38,233 nucleotides of DNA from Longimicrobium sp. (GTDB lineage: Bacteria; Gemmatimonadota; Gemmatimonadetes; Longimicrobiales; Longimicrobiaceae), in assembly GCA_036389135.1 (NCBI GenBank), contig DASVQP010000108.1:1-38233 (forward strand), given 5' to 3'. Shown piece after piece: positions 28,595-35,842 of the stretch. The notes beneath the pieces are model-generated. The model saw only the letters and a program-made list of their open reading frames with translations. It ran no database searches and was not told the origin of the DNA. Every line of letters starts with the position of its first letter. The first letter of the stretch is position 1. The position numbers and the translations under genes are program-made.

Positions 28595-29044
28595 ATGACT
28601 CGCGCACCCCTGGCCGCGCTGTTCGCCGCCGCATTCGCCGCGCTCCCCGCCGCCGCCCAGACCCCGCGCCAGGCGATCCTGGCCGAGCTGGACACGGCGG
28701 CGCGGGCCATCGCCTCTCGCGGCTTCGTCCCCGACGCGCGGGCCATCGGCCGCGCCTCGCTGATTGGCGAGCTCCCGCGCGGCGGCTCCGTGCGCCTGGA
28801 GCTGAACCTGCGCGCGGGCCGCCGCTACAGCGTGGTGGCCGGCTGCGGCCCCGCCTGCGACGACCTCGACCTGCGCGCCTTCGCCGCCGACGCCGCGGAG
28901 GTCCTGGCCGAAGACGTGGAGGCCGACGCCCGCCCCGTCCTCACCTTCGTCGCCGACGCCACCGGCCCCCACCTCCTCTCCGTCACCATGGCCGGCTGCC
29001 GCACCGAATTCTGCGCCTTCGGCCTCCGCATCCTCTCCCGCTGA
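28595..29044 (+). CDS. Small secreted protein of unknown function, 149 aa
   Basis: A clear signal peptide (MTRAPLAALFAAAFAALPAAAQ, cleavage near residue 21-22) is followed by a helix (PRQAILAELDTAARAIASRG) and a beta-rich domain (SVRLELNLRAGRRYSVVAGCG, PVLTFVADATGPHLLSVTM). Four cysteines (GCGPAC and GCRTEFC) could make two disulfides. The layout resembles proteins that carry a pre-peptidase C-terminal-like fold (GxxY..VAxCdxxCxDLDL), but I cannot name a family with confidence. It is divergent from the M1 peptidase. No clear Shine-Dalgarno motif. Confidence 0.7.
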   Translation: MTRAPLAALFAAAFAALPAAAQTPRQAILAELDTAARAIASRGFVPDARAIGRASLIGELPRGGSVRLELNLRAGRRYSVVAGCGPACDDLDLRAFAADAAEVLAEDVEADARPVLTFVADATGPHLLSVTMAGCRTEFCAFGLRILSR

Positions 29045-29120
29045 CCGCATCAACACGAAGCCCGCCAGCGCGTCTCCGCACCGACGGACCTCGATTTCGT
29101 CACCACCGCCGCGGCCCGCG

Positions 29121-29172
29121 AGACCGCTTCAGCGGTCTTCCCGTGGTTCCAGCCGGGGGCTTCAGCCCCCGG
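29121..29172 (-). repeat. R1: half copy D (hairpins 1 and 2 only), overlapping the permease stop
   Basis: Hairpins at 29121-29138 (AGACCGC, loop TTCA) and 29153-29172 (CCGGGGGC, loop TTCA), joined by the conserved TCCCGTGGTTCCAG. Hairpins 3 and 4 are absent. The adjacent flank 29171-29230 carries a 15-nt tandem unit GGCGCCTCCGCCCCC. The permease stop codon TGA lies in the loop of hairpin 1. Confidence 0.8.
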
Positions 29173-30589
29173 CGCCTCCGCCCCCGGCGCCTCCGCCCCC
29201 GGCGCCCCATCCGCCGGTGCCCCCCGCCTCCCGCCGCCTCACTCCCTGCCAGATGAAGAACACCGGGATCCCCAGCAGGATGATCCCGAACCCGAACAGC
29301 GTCGACCCCGTCTCGCGGATGGCGGCGTTGAGCAGCATCGCCACCGAGGCGAGGAGGAAGACGATGGGAACCACCGGGTAGCCCCAGGTGCGGTACGGGC
29401 GCTCGAGGTCGGGCCGCGAGCGGCGCAGCGTGAAGACGGCGAGCACCGCCAGCGCGTAGAACGGCCAGATTCCCAGGATGAAGGCGTCCGCCAGCTGCTC
29501 GAAGTTGCGGAACGAGACGTAGCCGATCCCCAGCACGGCCGCCATCGTGATTGCCGCGTATGGCGTGCGGAAGCGCGGGTGCACCGCGGCGATGGGACGA
29601 AAGAAGAGCCCGTCCTCCGCCATCGCGTAGAAGATGCGCGGCCCCGTCATTGTGGAGCCGTTCAGCGCCCCGAAAGCGGAGAGCATCACCATCGCCGCGA
29701 CGATCGACGCCCCCGCCTGCCCGAAGAGCGTGCGCGCCGCATCCGCCGCCACCAGCGGCTTCCCGGGCATCTCCGCCGACGGGAGGACGTACAGGTACGC
29801 GGCGTTCACCACCAGGTAGATGACCACGACCGCGGCGGTGCCCCCCAGCAGGGCCCGCGGCAGGTTGCGGCTCGGGTCCTTGACCTCGCCTGCCATGAAC
29901 GTCAGGTCCGCCCACCCGTCGTACGCCCACATCACCGCCACCAGCGCGATCCCGAACCCGCCCCAGCTCGTCGGCGACCAGAGGATCGGCTGCGCGAAGC
30001 TCCCGCCCGCGTAGTCGCCCACCACGAACGCCGTCACCGCGAGACCCACCAGCGTCGCCGCCTTGGCCGCGGTGGACGCGTTCTGCACCAGCGCCCCGAA
30101 CTTCAGCGACACGATGTTGGCGGTAGCCAGCGTCACGATCGCCGCCATCGCCACGAGCCGCACCTGCCCCTCGGTGATGGGCACAAAGGTCTGCACGTAC
30201 TCCGCGAAGAGCATCGCGATTCCGCCCAGCGCGGACGGCCGGATCACCAGCATCTCCGTCCACCCGAAGAGGAAGGCGGGGAGTGGCCCGTACGCCTCGC
30301 GCAGGAAGACGTAGATCCCGCCGGAGCGCGGAAAGAGCGCCGCCAGCTCCGCCAGCGTCAGCGCGCCGAAGAGGGCGATCAGCGCGCCGAGGATCCAGAG
30401 CATCGCCATCGCCCCCACCGTCCCCACCTCGCCGGCGATGGTGCTGGGCACGCGAAAGATCCCGCTCCCGATCGTCGACCCCACCAGCACCGCCATGGCG
30501 CTCCACAGCCCGAGCTGCCGCTGCAGCCGGTCCGTACCGGGTCCGGGATCGTTGTCCGGGAGTGCCGCGCCTGAAGCGTGGGTGTGCAT
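29162..30589 (-). CDS. APC-family amino acid permease, 475 aa
   Basis: An inner-membrane transporter with about 12 hydrophobic segments. The first helix carries the APC signature VGSTIGSGIFRVPSTIA, and ALIALFGALTLAELAALFPRSGGIYVFLREAYG follows. LNGSTMTGPRIFYAMAEDGLFF (helix 8 region) is also typical of APC/LAT-like carriers. Substrate is probably a neutral or cationic amino acid, but not predictable. The last ~20 residues are an odd Gly/Ala tail (GGGGAGGGGAGG) encoded by the 15-nt tandem units of the R1 flank, and translation stops inside an R1 hairpin. It is divergent from the toxin-antitoxin pair. Confidence 0.92.
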   Translation of the reverse strand: MHTHASGAALPDNDPGPGTDRLQRQLGLWSAMAVLVGSTIGSGIFRVPSTIAGEVGTVGAMAMLWILGALIALFGALTLAELAALFPRSGGIYVFLREAYGPLPAFLFGWTEMLVIRPSALGGIAMLFAEYVQTFVPITEGQVRLVAMAAIVTLATANIVSLKFGALVQNASTAAKAATLVGLAVTAFVVGDYAGGSFAQPILWSPTSWGGFGIALVAVMWAYDGWADLTFMAGEVKDPSRNLPRALLGGTAAVVVIYLVVNAAYLYVLPSAEMPGKPLVAADAARTLFGQAGASIVAAMVMLSAFGALNGSTMTGPRIFYAMAEDGLFFRPIAAVHPRFRTPYAAITMAAVLGIGYVSFRNFEQLADAFILGIWPFYALAVLAVFTLRRSRPDLERPYRTWGYPVVPIVFLLASVAMLLNAAIRETGSTLFGFGIILLGIPVFFIWQGVRRREAGGTGGWGAGGGGAGGGGAGG

Positions 30590-30725
30590 GCGTGTCCGTA
30601 TGGGAGGGGAGGCGTAGAACAGGGGTGGTTCTGCGAAGATAAGCGCTCGCCCGGAGCCGCAACAGCGTGGGATGCCGATACGCGTGGGGGTGACATCGCG
30701 GAAGCCGCACCACCGGCGATCCGAC

Positions 30726-30755
30726 TTGACACAGCTGCACCTCACAAGGTACATT
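30726..30755 (+). promoter_or_regulatory. Putative promoter of the toxin-antitoxin operon
   Basis: TTGACA (30726-30731) and TACATT (30750-30755) with an 18-nt spacer. The -10 box ends 20 nt before the toxin ATG, and GGAGGT lies between. Confidence 0.6.
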
Positions 30756-30775
30756 TGGCAGTACGGAGGTGCCGA

Positions 30776-31126
30776 ATGGCCGACGACCGCAAGCGGGTCC
30801 CCGCGCGCTTCTGGAAGAGCCGGACTGGTGTGGAGCCGGTGCGGGATTGGTTTCAGAGCTTGAGCAGGGAGGACCGGAGGACAATCGGAACCGACATCGC
30901 CATGGTCGAATTCGGCTGGCCCGTCGGGATGCCCACATGCCGCGCGATGGGCGGTGGCCTGCTGGAGGTGCGCAGCGACCTCGAAGACAAGCGGACAGCG
31001 CGTGTACTCTTCTGCTTTGCCGATGGCCAAATGGTACTGCTGCACGGCTTCATCAAGAAGTCTGAGAAGACGCCGAAAGAGGAACCGGAACTCGCTCGGA
31101 AACGCAAACGTGAGATGGAACTATGA
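30776..31126 (+). CDS. RelE/HigB-like (Gp49 family) toxin, 116 aa
   Basis: FWKSRTGVEPVRDWFQSLSREDRRTIGTDIAMVEFGWPVG followed by MGGGLLEVRSDLEDKRTARVLFCFADGQMVLLHGFIKKSEKTPKEE matches the phage Gp49-like/HigB toxin family, which cleaves mRNA at the ribosome. The C-terminal KKSEKTPKEEPELARKRK motif is characteristic. GGAGGT lies 5 nt before ATG 30776. The toxin gene precedes the antitoxin gene and overlaps it by four bases (ATGA), as in higBA-type loci. It is a good horizontal-transfer candidate, but no flanking mobile element is seen. Confidence 0.88.
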   Translation: MADDRKRVPARFWKSRTGVEPVRDWFQSLSREDRRTIGTDIAMVEFGWPVGMPTCRAMGGGLLEVRSDLEDKRTARVLFCFADGQMVLLHGFIKKSEKTPKEEPELARKRKREMEL

Positions 31127-31404
31127 CCAATCCACACATCGGTAGTTCGTTCGAGAGTTTTCTTGAAGAGGAGGGTCTCCGCGACGAGGTCGAGCTCCTC
31201 GCCCAGAAGCGGGTTCTCGCGTGGCAGATCGAGCAGGCGATGAAGGCGAACGGCATCAGCAAGGTGGGGATGGCCGAGCGGATGCACACGAGCCGTACGC
31301 AGGTGGACAGACTCCTCGATCCGAACAACAACAAGGTGCAGCTCGATACCCTTCAGAGGGCAGCCCGCGCGGTCGGCCGCACACTCAAGGTCGAGCTGGT
31401 CTGA
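31123..31404 (+). CDS. XRE-type HTH antitoxin, 93 aa
   Basis: Residues 33-86 form an XRE-type helix-turn-helix: WQIEQAMKANGISKVGMAERMHTSRTQVDRLLDPNNNKVQLDTLQRAARAVG. The N-terminal ~30 residues (GSSFESFLEEEGLRDEVELLAQ) are acidic and probably contact the toxin. It should neutralise the toxin encoded upstream and repress the shared promoter at 30726-30755. The start codon overlaps the toxin stop (ATGA). The region after it, 31405-31548, has only degenerate GTGCGT-type repeat sequence and no gene. Confidence 0.87.
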   Translation: MTNPHIGSSFESFLEEEGLRDEVELLAQKRVLAWQIEQAMKANGISKVGMAERMHTSRTQVDRLLDPNNNKVQLDTLQRAARAVGRTLKVELV

Positions 31405-31548
31405 CCAGCGCCCTAACGCCCTCACGTACTCACGCACCCGTCGATGTTAAAATTTCAGCATCCCCCCGGAACCTCTCTGGCGCGGCGCCGTACCAAGCGG
31501 CATCATGTGACGCCACTCCCGAACGAACCCAACCCGAGCAAGGAATAC

Positions 31549-33750
31549 ATGCTGACACGGGCCCGCCCGGCCATCGCAGCCGGGATCTTTGCGCTCGCCG
31601 CGCTCGCGCCCGCGCAGGCGCAGCAGACGCTCTCGGTGGAGCGCATCTTCGCCGGCCGCGACTTCCGGACGGAGGGGCTCCCTGCCCTCCAGTGGATGCG
31701 CGACGGGCAGCGCTACTCGTATGTGGACGCCCGCGCGGACGGGACCACGGACCTGGTGGCCGAGGACGCGCGCACCGGCACGAAGACGCGCCTGGTGGAC
31801 GGCTCCAGACTGGTGCCGGCGGGCCAGCAGAAGCCCATCGAGATCGAGGATTACAGCTGGACCCCGGACGAGCGGAAGCTGCTCCTCTACACCAACTCGC
31901 AGCCGGTGTGGCGCGAGAACACCAAGGGGATCTACTACGTCTACGATCTGGACACGGGACGGCTGACCCCCGCCTCCACGCGGCCGGGGTGGCAGATGTT
32001 CGCCAAGCTCTCGCCGGATGCGCGGCGCGTGGGCTTCGTGCGCGACCACGACATCTACGTCACCGACCTGGCCACGGGGCGGGAGTCGCGGCTGACGAGC
32101 GACGGGAGCGACCAGATCATCAACGGCACCTTTGACTGGGTGTACGAGGAAGAGCTGGGGCTGCAGGACGGGTGGCGCTGGAGCCCGGACGGGGCGCGCA
32201 TCGCTTTCTGGCGCCTGGATGCCAGCCGCGAGCAGACCTTCAACTGGATCAACGAGACGGACAGCGCCTACTCGCGCGTCGTCAGCCTGCGCTACCCCAA
32301 GGCGGGCTCCCCCAACGCCATCGCAAAGGTTGGCGTGGTGGAGGTCGCGGGCGGGGCGCCGCGCTGGGTGGACACGGGGAACGACCCCGAGGTGTACCTG
32401 GCGCGGATGGAGTGGGCCGAGTCGCCCAACGAGATCGTGATCCAGCGCCTGAACCGGCACCAGAACCGCCTGGAGGTGATGCTGGCCGACGCGCGCACGG
32501 GCGCCAGCCGCACCGTCTTCACCGACACCGATCCCGCGTGGGTGGAGGTGGACGACGACTTCCACTGGGTGAACGGGGGGCGCGACTTCCTCTTCACCAG
32601 CGAGCGCGACGGCTTCAACCACCTGTACCTGGTGAGCCGCGACGGGCGCAACGTCCGCCAGATCACGCGCGGGCAGTGGGACGTCACCAGCATCACCGCG
32701 GTGGACGAGCCGGGCGGCCGCGTCTACTTCGGCGCCCACGCACCCACGCCCGAGCAGACGCAGCTCTTCCGCGTGAAGCTGGACGGCACGGGGCAGCAGC
32801 AGGTCACCCGCGAGCCGGGCACGCACGCGGCGCGCATCTCCACCGGCTCGCCGTACTTCCTGGACACCTACTCCAGCGCGGGCACTCCGCCGGTGATCCG
32901 CCTGCACAACACCGGCGACGGCGCCGTGGTGCGCACCCTGGTGGACAACGCGCGCGTCCGCCAGACGGTGGCGTCGCTCGGAATCCGCAAGCCCGAATTC
33001 TTCTCCTTCCGCACGCCCGACGGCACGGAGCTGCGCGGGTGGACGATCAAGCCCGCCAACTTCGACGCCAGCAGGAAGTACCCGGTGCTGATGTACGTGT
33101 ACGGCGGCCCCGGCTCGCAGACGGTGATGAACTCGTGGGGCGGCACGCGCTACCTGTGGCACCAGATGCTGGCGCAGCGCGGCTACGTGGTGGTGAGCGT
33201 GGACAACCGCGGCACCGGCGCGCGCGGCAGCGCCTTCAAGAAGGCCACATACCTGAAGCTCGGCGCCGTCGAGACCGCGGACCAGATCCAGGCGGCGCGC
33301 TACCTGGCAACGCAGCCGTGGGTGGACGCGAGCCGCATCGGCATCTGGGGGTGGAGCTACGGCGGCTTCATGACGGCGTCGGCGATGTTCGCGCCCGGCA
33401 GCCCGTTCAAGGCCGGGATCGCGGTGGCGCCGGTAGTGGACTGGAGCCTGTACGACACCATCTACACCGAGCGCTTCATGCGCACCCCGCGTGAGAACGC
33501 CGAGGGCTACCGCCGCAACGCGCCGGTGAGCAACGCGGCGGGCCTGCGCGGACGCTTCCTGCTGGTGCACGGCACCGGCGACGACAACGTGCACTTCCAG
33601 AACTCGACGCAGCTGGTGAACGCGCTGCAGGCGGCGAACAAGCAGTTCGACTTCATGATGTACCCGAACCGCAACCACGGCATCTCGGGCGGCATCACCT
33701 CGCAGCACCTCTATACCATGATGACGAACTGGGTCGCCGAGAACCTGTAA
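31549..33750 (+). CDS. Secreted S9 prolyl peptidase, dipeptidyl-peptidase IV-like, 733 aa
   Basis: Signal peptide (1-24, ending AQA) followed by a beta-propeller (residues ~40-480) and an alpha/beta hydrolase domain. DWVYEEELG (196-204) carries the double-Glu motif that binds the substrate N-terminus in DPP-IV. The catalytic triad is Ser603 in GWSYGG, Asp678/679 in GTGDDNVHF and His710 in NRNHGI. VDNRGTGARG (551-560) is a family signature. It should release N-terminal X-Pro dipeptides outside the cytoplasm. AAGGA sits 3-5 nt before ATG 31549. A hairpin and an R4 repeat follow the stop. Confidence 0.95.
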   Translation: MLTRARPAIAAGIFALAALAPAQAQQTLSVERIFAGRDFRTEGLPALQWMRDGQRYSYVDARADGTTDLVAEDARTGTKTRLVDGSRLVPAGQQKPIEIEDYSWTPDERKLLLYTNSQPVWRENTKGIYYVYDLDTGRLTPASTRPGWQMFAKLSPDARRVGFVRDHDIYVTDLATGRESRLTSDGSDQIINGTFDWVYEEELGLQDGWRWSPDGARIAFWRLDASREQTFNWINETDSAYSRVVSLRYPKAGSPNAIAKVGVVEVAGGAPRWVDTGNDPEVYLARMEWAESPNEIVIQRLNRHQNRLEVMLADARTGASRTVFTDTDPAWVEVDDDFHWVNGGRDFLFTSERDGFNHLYLVSRDGRNVRQITRGQWDVTSITAVDEPGGRVYFGAHAPTPEQTQLFRVKLDGTGQQQVTREPGTHAARISTGSPYFLDTYSSAGTPPVIRLHNTGDGAVVRTLVDNARVRQTVASLGIRKPEFFSFRTPDGTELRGWTIKPANFDASRKYPVLMYVYGGPGSQTVMNSWGGTRYLWHQMLAQRGYVVVSVDNRGTGARGSAFKKATYLKLGAVETADQIQAARYLATQPWVDASRIGIWGWSYGGFMTASAMFAPGSPFKAGIAVAPVVDWSLYDTIYTERFMRTPRENAEGYRRNAPVSNAAGLRGRFLLVHGTGDDNVHFQNSTQLVNALQAANKQFDFMMYPNRNHGISGGITSQHLYTMMTNWVAENL

Positions 33751-33769
33751 TCCGCTCGACCCAAGCAAT

Positions 33770-33804
33770 ACCGCCCCGGCCGTGCACGCAACGGCCGGGG
33801 CGGT
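33770..33804 (+). terminator. GC-rich hairpin after the S9 peptidase gene
   Basis: ACCGCCCCGGCCG (33770-33782) pairs perfectly with CGGCCGGGGCGGT (33792-33804), 9-nt loop, 19 nt after the stop. Followed by TCCATAT rather than a T-run. Confidence 0.7.
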
Positions 33805-33825
33805 TCCATATATCCGAACAGCAGT

Positions 33826-33923
33826 TTCACACAGAGACACGGAAGGAACGGAAAGCCACAGAGAGAAACCGAGACTCCCTCCTTCTTCTGTTCTTTTCTC
33901 TGTGTCTCCGTCTCTCTGTGTGA
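33826..33923. repeat. R4: CACACAGAG inverted repeat, copy 2
   Basis: Left part begins TTCACACAGAGACAC, right part ends TCTCTCTGTGTGA. The arms pair less perfectly than at 26363-26453. The inner part has the same TTCTTCTGTTCTTTTCTCTG pyrimidine tract. From 33924 to 34022 I see only CTCCGCGC microrepeats and no gene. Confidence 0.75.
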
Positions 33924-34022
33924 GCCAAGCAGTTGCAGTTCCCTCCGCGCCTCCGCGCCTCCGCGTGAGACGCGTTCCCCGTGCGGCCGGTGGCGGAGTT
34001 CGCACGCTATGCCCGTCCACTC

Positions 34023-34051
34023 TTGCAACTCTGGATGGCGGCGACTACAAT
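34023..34051 (+). promoter_or_regulatory. Promoter giving a probable leaderless transcript
   Basis: TTGCAA (34023-34028), 17-nt spacer, TACAAT (34046-34051). The -10 box ends only 5 nt before ATG 34057, which places the expected transcription start at or next to the A of the start codon. No Shine-Dalgarno motif is present, which fits a leaderless mRNA. Confidence 0.65.
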
Positions 34052-34056
34052 TTCCC

Positions 34057-34605
34057 ATGAGCAACCAAAATAATGGTCATAGTGGACAGCCGGATCAGCC
34101 GGCGCGGTATGAACGCAGCCGCCGCTGGGAAGACATTCCGGTGGATGTTCTTCGTGCCTGGTACCGCGAACAGCGCTCGCTCCGCACCGTTGCGGCTGCG
34201 GTGGCCGAGCTTACGGGAGAAGATGAACTCTCGCCGGAAACGATCCGCAACTTCCGCCGCGGCCGAGGCAAGCCGGACCGCAGCACCAGGCGACCGCTTG
34301 CGCTCTACTACCTGGCAAAAAACCCGTGGGGGTACGTGGCTGAGAAGGGACCGCCGTACGGCACGCCGAAGCCGCTCCCGCCGCTGAGCGAGATGCTCCC
34401 CGAGGGCCACGCCGAGGCCCGCGCGGAGATCGAAAAGCTCGTGGAGCTCGCGAAGCGGCACCCCGACGAGGTCCCCGCCTCCGCGGATCGCCTGCGGAGC
34501 TGGCTTCAGAAGATGCTGGACGCCGAGTACACGGGCGAGGACCTGTCTAAGCGGCCCCTGGACGCCGACGGCAACCCGATTCCGAATCGTCCGCCGGAAG
34601 GCTGA
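34057..34605 (+). CDS. Unknown protein with helix-turn-helix-like N-terminal half, 182 aa
   Basis: I do not recognise a named family. A polar N-terminus (SNQNNGHSGQPDQP) leads to WEDIPVDVLRAWYREQRSLRTVAAAVAELT and LSPETIRNFRRGRGKPDRSTRRPLALYYLAKNP. This looks like a helix-turn-helix with a recognition-type helix containing ETIRNFRRG, roughly residues 27-85. The C-terminal half is helical and charged (AEARAEIEKLVELAKRHPDEVP, RLRSWLQKMLDAEYTGEDL). DNA binding is an inference. Expression probably comes from the promoter at 34023-34051 without a leader. The first ~60 nt of the gene are noticeably less GC-rich than the rest. A small R2-like hairpin follows. Confidence 0.72.
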   Translation: MSNQNNGHSGQPDQPARYERSRRWEDIPVDVLRAWYREQRSLRTVAAAVAELTGEDELSPETIRNFRRGRGKPDRSTRRPLALYYLAKNPWGYVAEKGPPYGTPKPLPPLSEMLPEGHAEARAEIEKLVELAKRHPDEVPASADRLRSWLQKMLDAEYTGEDLSKRPLDADGNPIPNRPPEG

Positions 34606-34629
34606 AGCCGCCGGATTGCTCAGCTGGAA

Positions 34630-34661
34630 GCCCCTCCCCCGCACCTTTGGGGGGGAGGGGC
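34630..34661 (+). repeat. R2-type hairpin after the HTH-like gene
   Basis: GCCCCTCCCCC (34630-34640) pairs with GGGGGAGGGGC (34651-34661), loop GCACCTTTGG. It is the hairpin part of R2 without the CTCGTCAACTCGC segment, 25 nt after the stop. Confidence 0.75.
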
Positions 34662-34746
34662 TTCACGCGTCCGGGCTCCAGGATCGTTGCGCGGGAGGGG
34701 GCGGACGCGTACCCTGGGCGAACGCCCAGCCTCCCACATCCGCACG

Positions 34747-35313
34747 ATGAACAAAGCCGAATACCTCTCCGTCCTCGTCTCCATCATCATCGGGATGGGA
34801 CTCTCCCACCTCCTCTCCAGCGTCGCGCGGCTGATCGTGGCGCGCGCGCGGGTGAGGATCTACTGGGTGTCGCTGGTGACCGCGGCGGTCGCCTTCCTGG
34901 CGCACATCCAGTTCTGGTGGTCCACCTACGATTACGACGAGGCGATCCTCGGCAACTTCTTCTCGTTCCTGGTCTTCCTGCTCGCCCCCATCCTCCTGTA
35001 CCTGATGGCGGTGCTGGTCTTCCCCGACTTCGACGACGACCTGGCGACGGTGTCGATGTACGACCACTACTATTCGGTGCGGCCCTGGTTCTTTGGGGTG
35101 GGCGCGGCGGCGGTGGCGGCCAACTTGGTGCGTAACGTCGCCGTGCAGGGCGCGCCGCTGCTCACCGAGGACCGCCCCTTTGAAGCCGCCTTCCTCCTGT
35201 TGATGCTGAGCGGCGCGCTGGTCCGCCACCCGCGCTTCCACGCGGTCATTACGGTGGTGATGCTGATGGCCTTCTGCGGGATGATCGTCTTCACCTCCCT
35301 CGAACCCGGCTGA
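34747..35313 (+). CDS. Multi-pass membrane protein of unknown function, 188 aa
   Basis: Five or six hydrophobic segments: YLSVLVSIIIGMGLSHLLSS, IYWVSLVTAAVAFLAHIQFWW, FFSFLVFLLAPILLYLMAVLVF, WFFGVGAAAVAANLV, AFLLLMLSGALV and AVITVVMLMAFCGMIVF. A cytoplasmic or periplasmic acidic loop (FPDFDDDLATVSMYDHYYSVRP) lies between segments 3 and 4. The NKAEYxSVLVSIIIGMGLSHLL opening is common to a group of uncharacterised bacterial membrane proteins. It ends 2 nt before the DinB gene, so the two are probably cotranscribed. The Shine-Dalgarno is not obvious. Confidence 0.8.
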   Translation: MNKAEYLSVLVSIIIGMGLSHLLSSVARLIVARARVRIYWVSLVTAAVAFLAHIQFWWSTYDYDEAILGNFFSFLVFLLAPILLYLMAVLVFPDFDDDLATVSMYDHYYSVRPWFFGVGAAAVAANLVRNVAVQGAPLLTEDRPFEAAFLLLMLSGALVRHPRFHAVITVVMLMAFCGMIVFTSLEPG

Positions 35314-35315
35314 GC

Positions 35316-35804
35316 ATGAACGAGATCCGCGCCATCGCCGACCAGCTCGCCCGCGCGCACGACGGCGACGCGTGGTACGGCGCTTCGACGATGAAGGTGC
35401 TGCGCGGCGTGACGGCCGAAGAGGCATCGCGGCGCCCCATCGCGCGCGCGCACAGCATCTGGGAGATCGTGCTTCACATGACGAGCTGGCAGCGCGAGGT
35501 CCTCCGCCGCCTGCGCACCCGCGTCGCGCGCGAGCCCGAAGACGGCGACTGGCCCGCCGCGCCCGCACCGACCGACGCCGCGTGGCGCGAGGCGGTGGAG
35601 CGCCTGGAAGCCGCACATCGCGAGTTGCTCACCGAAGTGGAGCGCTTCCCCGCGGACGCTCTCGGCGAGATCCTCGGCGAAGCACGCGATGCCCCGCTGG
35701 GGAGCGGCGTGACGTACTACGTCCTCCTTCACGGCATCGTGCAGCACAACCTGGCGCACACCGCCCAGATCTCGCTTCTGAAGAAGGATTTCGCCAGCGA
35801 CTGA
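35316..35804 (+). CDS. DinB-family putative metalloenzyme, 162 aa
   Basis: A four-helix-bundle DinB/YfiT-like protein. The three metal-binding histidines are suggested by HSIWEIVLHMTSWQREVLRRL (His near residue 54) and HGIVQHNLAHTAQISLLKK (His144 and His148 region, HxxxH). Members act as thiol-dependent S-transferases (bacillithiol, mycothiol) or have unknown roles. Short linker loops are Pro/Ala-rich. It follows the membrane-protein stop by 2 nt, implying coupling. It converges on the SDR gene over a shared hairpin. Confidence 0.88.
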   Translation: MNEIRAIADQLARAHDGDAWYGASTMKVLRGVTAEEASRRPIARAHSIWEIVLHMTSWQREVLRRLRTRVAREPEDGDWPAAPAPTDAAWREAVERLEAAHRELLTEVERFPADALGEILGEARDAPLGSGVTYYVLLHGIVQHNLAHTAQISLLKKDFASD

Positions 35805-35807
35805 ATC

Positions 35808-35842
35808 CTGACCGCACCCGCGGTAGGGGCGGCCGCGGTCAG
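35808..35842. terminator. Two-way hairpin between convergent genes
   Basis: CTGACCGC (35808-35815) pairs with GCGGTCAG (35835-35842). It lies between the DinB stop (35804) and the SDR stop, which is itself at 35839-35841 within the right arm. No U-tract. Confidence 0.45.

Noticed and set aside
30776-31404. A genomic island centred on the toxin-antitoxin pair
   Set aside because: No integrase, tRNA, direct repeats or clear composition boundary were found around it.
34009-34056. An earlier start (ATG 34009) for the HTH-like gene
   Set aside because: It would place the start codon upstream of the best promoter, and the extra 16 residues show no conserved character.
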